A stretch of 12,030 nt of DNA from Larix sibirica (Eukaryota; Streptophyta; Pinopsida; Pinales; Pinaceae). This document shows, piece after piece, positions 8,487 through 12,030 of this stretch. The stretch spans positions 1 through 12,030 of the forward strand of contig NWUY0303911135.1 of assembly GCA_004151065.3 (NCBI GenBank). Reading direction: 5' to 3'. Each line of letters starts with the position of its first letter. The first letter of the stretch is position 1. The notes below the pieces were generated by a model. That model did not search any database, was not told where the DNA came from, and saw only the letters and a list, made by a program, of their open reading frames with translations. A program made the translations under genes and the position numbers.

Positions 8487-9144
8487 AATTTGTGGATTAA
8501 TTTTCCGCATAACCCTCAAACAACCATCGAAATGTTTGTTCGGTATAGACCAATCATGTCGAAATAAGTGTTGTCATTGATGTCAAAAGGGGTTATAGAA
8601 ATTATCATATTTGAGATCAAACAAGTGAATGTCAAAGTGGAGTGAAGAAAACCCTAAATCCTTAAAGTACAACTATGAAGTCATGACGATATGTATGTGT
8701 AGCCCTATGATGATGAAAGATTAAATTCGGCCTAAAATAAAATTAAAAGTAATATGTTTCATAAAAAATGAAACATAATATTGAGTTGGCTCCATATACA
8801 TTGTAAAATGAAATAATTATTTATCAAATGTGAATGTCCGCTAAAATGAAAAAATAACATCAGAATGTGTATAAAGAAAAATGTCGCATTTCATTTGAAG
8901 GGTGAGAAGCTGAAAATGGAAGATATGAGATAGAATAAATTTTGGGGAAAACCAGAAGCTAAGGAATGGGAAGAAGAGATCAACATCTTGTTGATCAAAG
9001 GAAAGAAAAGAAACCAAAGAATATAATTGGGGTTTAATCTTCTCTTGATCATAAATTTATTGCACAAATGATATCTCATTAATAGGTTGATTGAAGAAAA
9101 TAGATTAGAGATTCATGGGTTTAGAATTATAGTAGTGGGAAACC
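8487..9144. other. Unassigned stretch; possible start of a second Copia LTR
   Basis: The first 80 bases are presumably untranslated leader of the element whose LTR ends at 8472; no gag is readable. From 8569 the text TGTTGTCATTGATGTCAAAAG resembles sequences found at plant Copia LTR borders. If this is the start of the LTR that ends at 9718, that LTR is about 1.15 kb long. The rest is A-rich and without a gene. The 62-codon minus-strand frame at 8891-9079 has no recognisable motif. Confidence 0.3.
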
Positions 9145-9486
9145 ATTGCTAGTGGGTTGAGAAGCTAGACAGTGAGGCAACCTTTCATTGTGGGCAGCAT
9201 TGTTCATGGGTGTAGAAATAAAGCATTGGAGTAGACAATGCTTGTGGGTGCAGAAAGGAAGATTTGGTCGAGCCATTGCTAGTTGGTACAAAAATAAAGC
9301 ATTGGACTATCGAGTGCTTGTGGTTGCATAAAGGAAGCTTTGGCCCAGCCATTTCTAGTGGGTGCATAAATAAAGAGTTGGACCAGACATTGCTAGTGGG
9401 TGCAGAAATAAAATCTATGGGTTAATCATTGCTTGTGGGTGTACAAAAAAGAAGCATTGAAGCAATTATTGCTCATATGCATGTGG
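9145..9486 (+). repeat. Minisatellite, unit about 39 bp, about nine copies
   Basis: The units start near 9145, 9199, 9238, 9275, 9313, 9351, 9389, 9428 and (partial) 9468; a shortened unit sits at 9183-9198. Each begins attgct(a/t)gtgggtg, then a purine-rich middle. The middles alternate between 'aaataaag' (9199, 9275, 9351, 9389) and 'aaaggaag' (9238, 9313), so part of the array has a two-unit period of about 76 bp. Lengths are 37-40 bp. The unit is near 13 codons, which explains a repetitive 60-codon minus-strand frame at 9185-9367; this is not evidence of a gene. The array lies about 230 bases before the end of a Copia LTR and may be its U3 enhancer repeats. Confidence 0.8.
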
Positions 9487-9718
9487 CATAGAATTTTAAG
9501 AGGACCACAATTGTGGTTGAAGATTACCAAGTTGATGTAAACCAGTGAATATATTATTCTACTTACATATCTTATATCTATTGTGTACAATTTCTTAATT
9601 TGTTACATTGAATGTTGAATGAATGAATACAATTGTTTACAATTTTTTTATCAATTGAAAAAGTGATTAAGTGTGGAACATTCATTCACCCCCCCTCTTA
9701 GTGTTCCTAGTGTGTTCA
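9487..9718 (+). mobile_element. Copia LTR, 3' portion (to terminal CA)
   Basis: The stretch ends in a C-rich run (ccccccctctta, 9669-9701 area) and 'gtgttca', followed five bases later by a perfect primer-binding site. A C-rich tract just before the LTR end is common in plant Copia elements of this gag type. The 5' limit of the LTR is not fixed: it may reach through the minisatellite to about 8569. No strong TATA box is visible; the best candidate is weak, around 9567-9578. Confidence 0.6.
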
Positions 9719-9723
9719 ATAAT

Positions 9724-9734
9724 TGGTATCAGAG
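9724..9734 (+). other. Primer-binding site, initiator Met tRNA
   Basis: TGGTATCAGAG is a perfect 11-base complement of the 3' end of initiator methionine tRNA, the usual primer for plant Copia elements. It lies five bases after the LTR's terminal CA and 52 bases before the gag start codon. Confidence 0.85.
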
Positions 9735-9785
9735 AAGGCCTTCATATCAGTCTAACCAACTTGAAGGGGATCCTAAAGAACACAC

Positions 9786-10268
9786 ATGGCTACTCATGAA
9801 GGATTCTCTACAAGCAAGGCTCCATTATTCGATGGAACAAAGTATTCCTTTTGGGGTAAAAGAATGGAAACCTACATAATGGCATCAAGATTTGATGTTT
9901 GGAGAAGTTTAGTGAATGGATACAAAGAAATGGAAGATCAAGTAGGGAAGAAAGAAAGTGAAAAAAATGCAAGGGAAATGAATGCAATTCTAAGTGGACT
10001 AGAGTGGACATAATTTGTAAATGTGATGCATTATGAAAATTCAAAAGAAATGTGGGATAAAATCATAAATATTTATCAAGGATATGCAAAGATTCAAGGA
10101 GAAAAAGTGCAGACATTTATAAGCAAATTTGAAGCATTAAAAATGATGGAGGAAGAAAATATTGCAACATACTTTCAAAGAGTTGATGAAGTAGTAAATA
10201 AAATCAAAGGGCGTGAAGAATATATTGATGAAAATGTAATAGTTCAAAATGTTAGAGTTGTTGATTAA
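9786..10268 (+). pseudogene. gag: Copia gag (DUF4219/UBN2 type), one stop and truncated
   Basis: Gag forms the particle in which a Copia element reverse-transcribes its RNA. The start ATG lies shortly after the primer site. Residues 12-23 (APLFDGTKYSFW) followed by RMETYIMA are the DUF4219-like N-terminus. Residues 87-93 (KEMWDKI), the QTFISKFEALKM block and residues 122-137 (EEENIATYFQRVDEVV) are the UBN2 gag core. A single in-frame TAA at codon 76 (10011-10013) interrupts it where related proteins usually have an acidic residue before FV.VM. The same frame then continues without a shift to codon 160. Homology fades near 10262, where 'RSLP' would be expected, and a stop follows at 10266. The zinc knuckle, protease, integrase and reverse transcriptase are all missing. 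Frame preservation implies the copy is fairly young apart from the stop. Confidence 0.85.
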
Positions 10269-10271
10269 GTT

Positions 10272-10312
10272 GTCATTGATGCCAACAGTGCCTGGTCATT
10301 GATGCCAACAGT
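10272..10312 (+). repeat. 18-bp direct repeat at the end of the gag remnant
   Basis: gtcattgatgccaacagt occurs at 10272-10289 and again at 10295-10312, five bases apart. A near match (gtcattgatgtcaaaag) lies at 8572-8588. It begins where gag homology ends, so it probably marks the edge of another inserted or recombined LTR. Confidence 0.6.
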
Positions 10313-10678
10313 TGAGTCTTGGTGCCCATTGTGGAACCCTCGAGGGTTAGTGTTTGGTCTACAGTTTTTTGTGTCAAAGGATCCATTTTGACTTTGTCCA
10401 AGCCCAAGCTTGAAGCCCTTGGATTCCTATGGACATTGGAAAAATCCCTGGTTACCCATTGACTTTGTTGAGTACCCATAAGTTTTTTCTTGGTCCCTCT
10501 TGAGTCATTGCTTGGTTGATGGTCTCCTTGTTGCTCGAATTTGTTGTGTTGGTTCGTTGTGTTAATGGTATCCTTACTTTTTGAAGTGATCCTAACTTTA
10601 GTATCCTAGCCCAGTAGCCTAATTCTAAGCCTTTTGTCACCCTGGCCCTAACATCCTTAAACTAGTCATTTTCTAGCC
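10313..10678. other. No recognised gene; probable LTR-derived sequence
   Basis: This pyrimidine-rich stretch lies between the direct repeat and the 116-bp duplication. Minus-strand frames of 62-68 codons here show no recognisable motif. It may be the U3 of an LTR whose TATA box is at 10992. Confidence 0.3.
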
Positions 10679-10910
10679 TTAAAAACTAAGCCTAAACTTA
10701 AACCCCAACATAAGCCCTAATTAAAGGTTAATACAATTATTTTTTAAATTAAACGAACTTTAATTTAATTAACATTTAAGCTAAACTACAAGTCTTAAAA
10801 ACTAATCTTAAACGTAAACCTCAACCTAAGCCCTAATTGAAGGCTAATAAAAGTATTTTTAAATTAAAAAGAACTTTAATTTAATCAACATTTAAACCAA
10901 ACTACAAGTC
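10679..10910 (+). repeat. Tandem duplication, two copies of 116 bp
   Basis: Copy 1 is 10679-10794 and copy 2 is 10795-10910. Both start ttaaaaacta and end ccaaactacaagtc or its close variant (ctaaactacaagtc). Internal blocks agree in order: 'taagccctaatt', 'aaggttaata'/'aaggctaata', 'tttttaaatta' and 'gaactttaatttaat'. The copies have equal length, with compensating small gaps and some substitutions, so the duplication is not very recent. Both are rich in 'ctaa' words. They lie about 80-300 bases upstream of a TATA box, like enhancer duplications in LTR U3 regions. Confidence 0.8.
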
Positions 10911-10991
10911 AGCCCAGTAAAACAAAATTAAGTTTATTAAAAAAAATTAATGGTATGTCGGCTCAGTTAAATATTTTTTTTGGAAAATGAG

Positions 10992-11000
10992 TATAAATAG
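10992..11000 (+). promoter_or_regulatory. TATA-like box (tataaatag)
   Basis: tataaatag is identical to the box at 986-994 and lies 82 bases after the 116-bp duplication. A transcript would start near 11025-11035, exactly where a short repeat cluster begins. The combination suggests an LTR promoter, but no primer-binding site was found downstream. Confidence 0.4.
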
Positions 11001-11030
11001 CAGGTCAATGTCATCATAATGACAAGCTGT

Positions 11031-11130
11031 AATTTTCGGTCTGCCTCTGCAATTTTCGGACTACCTTAGGACAATTTCGGACTGCCTCTGAAAAATATGG
11101 ATTGCCTCAGGAAGCCTCTGAAAAATTCCA
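11031..11130 (+). repeat. Cluster of degenerate 20-22-bp repeats
   Basis: The units are aattttcggtctgcctctgc (11031-11050), a related 22-base unit at 11051-11072, aatttcggactgcctctgaa (11073-11092), and a more diverged one from 11093 that contains 'gcctctgaaaaat' again. The shared core is ttcggactgcctctg. The array sits just downstream of the TATA box. Confidence 0.65.
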
Positions 11131-11314
11131 ACAACCTCAATAACAAATCAATCTACCTCAAAAATCTCGAACTGTGTGAACCATAATTTTCAGAACATCG
11201 TTTTCTGAATTATCAGGCTGAATTGAAGACAAAATGAAGCTCTCTACTTTTTGAGATTTCTGGTTGTACACGTACACATAACTAGGGCATCTAAAGTGCT
11301 GAAAAAATTGAATT
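11131..11314. other. No recognised feature
   Basis: This short stretch between the 20-22-bp repeat cluster and the TTGAC-rich region shows neither repeats nor a coding frame. Confidence 0.25.
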
Positions 11315-11982
11315 TTGACTTGTTTTGACTGAGTCTTGATTTTTTTTTTGGCTAAGCCTGAGTGTTAGTTTTGCATTGATGTGCATTGGCAGTGCTCTTT
11401 TGACTGAATACTCTTTCAACCTAGTTGGAATTGACAAGTTAACTAGTGACCGATTCATTTGATCTAGTTGACTGTATCCATTAGTATTGATTGAGACCTA
11501 GCCGCTAGTAAGAAATTGATTCCAATGAGTGAGTTTGACAAACTTGACTATAAATGAGAGACTATATTGACTTTATATGATTTTAATATTGTATTGACTA
11601 AGTTACAATGGTGTAATACTCGGATAGTGTTTGACAGGTTGATTGTAAGTTTGATTACATCAACTTAGTTTAACAATGATCTTTTGCTCCATCATAATGT
11701 GACAAGTCTATTCTATTGATGTTTGACAATGTTACCTAAGTCTTAAGTGTTGGACTATAAACTTCTTGATAATTATCATTTAACAAGTAGATTGTATGAC
11801 ACATATTCTCTTGACCTAGTTGACAAATTAGCAAGAGACTTAATTGACTAGGTTTGACTGCGTTTTATGTGTTTTGATAAGTCAGAGATGATTTGACTAT
11901 AAGAAAGTGTTGGTATGACTTCTGACAAGTATAAGTTGATAAGTTATCATCACAGTGTTTCCAGTAAGGAATTAAATTTGAC
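11315..11982 (+). repeat. One-strand cluster of TTGAC words
   Basis: I count 17 TTGAC words on the plus strand, at 11315, 11325, 11400, 11431, 11468, 11535, 11544, 11567, 11594, 11631, 11723, 11811, 11820, 11844, 11854, 11893 and 11978. For this composition, about one would be expected by chance. The flanks often extend to ctagttgac or ttgactag/ttgacaag, which suggests a very degenerate short tandem repeat. TTGAC is also the core of the W-box bound by plant WRKY factors, but several sites lack the following C or T. No gene lies nearby in the window. Confidence 0.6.
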
Positions 11983-12030
11983 ATTCATAATAAAACAAAA
12001 AATAAAAAATTTGATCTTTTGTATTACCTC

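Noticed and set aside
9145-9486. CRISPR-like regular repeats
   Set aside because: The repeats are directly adjacent, vary in sequence and have no unique spacers; the surroundings are plant transposons.
9673-9879. 68-codon plus-strand open frame overlapping the primer site
   Set aside because: It crosses the LTR end and primer-binding site and overlaps gag in another frame, so it is an accident of composition.
9808-10044. 78-codon minus-strand open frame
   Set aside because: It is the shadow of the Copia gag frame on the plus strand.
11315-11982. Bacterial -35 boxes (TTGACA/TTGACT)
   Set aside because: There are no paired -10 boxes at the right spacing, no genes downstream, and the rest of the window is eukaryotic.

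Overview
This window reads as intergenic DNA from a large, repeat-rich plant nuclear genome. I see no intact protein-coding gene, tRNA, rRNA or CRISPR array. The base composition is AT-rich, long open frames are absent, and everything recognisable is decayed transposable-element sequence of plant types: LTR retrotransposons and an hAT DNA transposon. The Copia gag remnant and the many old nested LTR fragments would suit a conifer or other gymnosperm, but that is an inference from general character, not a proof.

Layout. (1) Positions 1 to about 6300 are dominated by one LTR family in at least three diverged copies. Copy A is direct and split in two (1-225 and 1906-2385) by about 1.7 kb of other sequence. 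Copy B is inverted (about 2570-3960). Copy C is direct (about 4340-5735). The LTR starts of B and C each follow a polypurine tract. A further polypurine tract and LTR start (copy D, a different or very diverged LTR) lies at 5942-6262. Short pieces of the inverted LTR end occur at 2400-2456 and about 6263-6296. (2) Positions 6836-8254, minus strand, are a broken hAT transposase whose family motifs can be followed through several frame changes and stops. (3) A short Copia-type LTR with TATA box, poly(A) signal and initiator-methionine primer site begins at 8258, inside the hAT coding region. (4) From about 8570 to 10268 lies a second Copia element: a possible LTR start, a minisatellite of about 39 bp, the LTR end, a perfect primer-binding site and a gag gene with one in-frame stop, cut off after about 160 codons. 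(5) From about 10270 to the end there is unassigned, probably LTR-derived sequence: an 18-bp direct repeat, a 116-bp tandem duplication, a TATA box, a cluster of 20-22-bp repeats, and about 670 bp with 17 copies of TTGAC, all on one strand.

Nothing here works together as a pathway. The biological story is layered insertion: an LTR split by an insertion, inverted LTRs, and a Copia LTR inside an hAT gene next to a second Copia element. I found no convincing new system. The most structured unexplained signals are the one-strand TTGAC cluster, the 39-bp minisatellite, and the 1.7-kb insertion with a TATA box and an unrecognised 74-codon frame.
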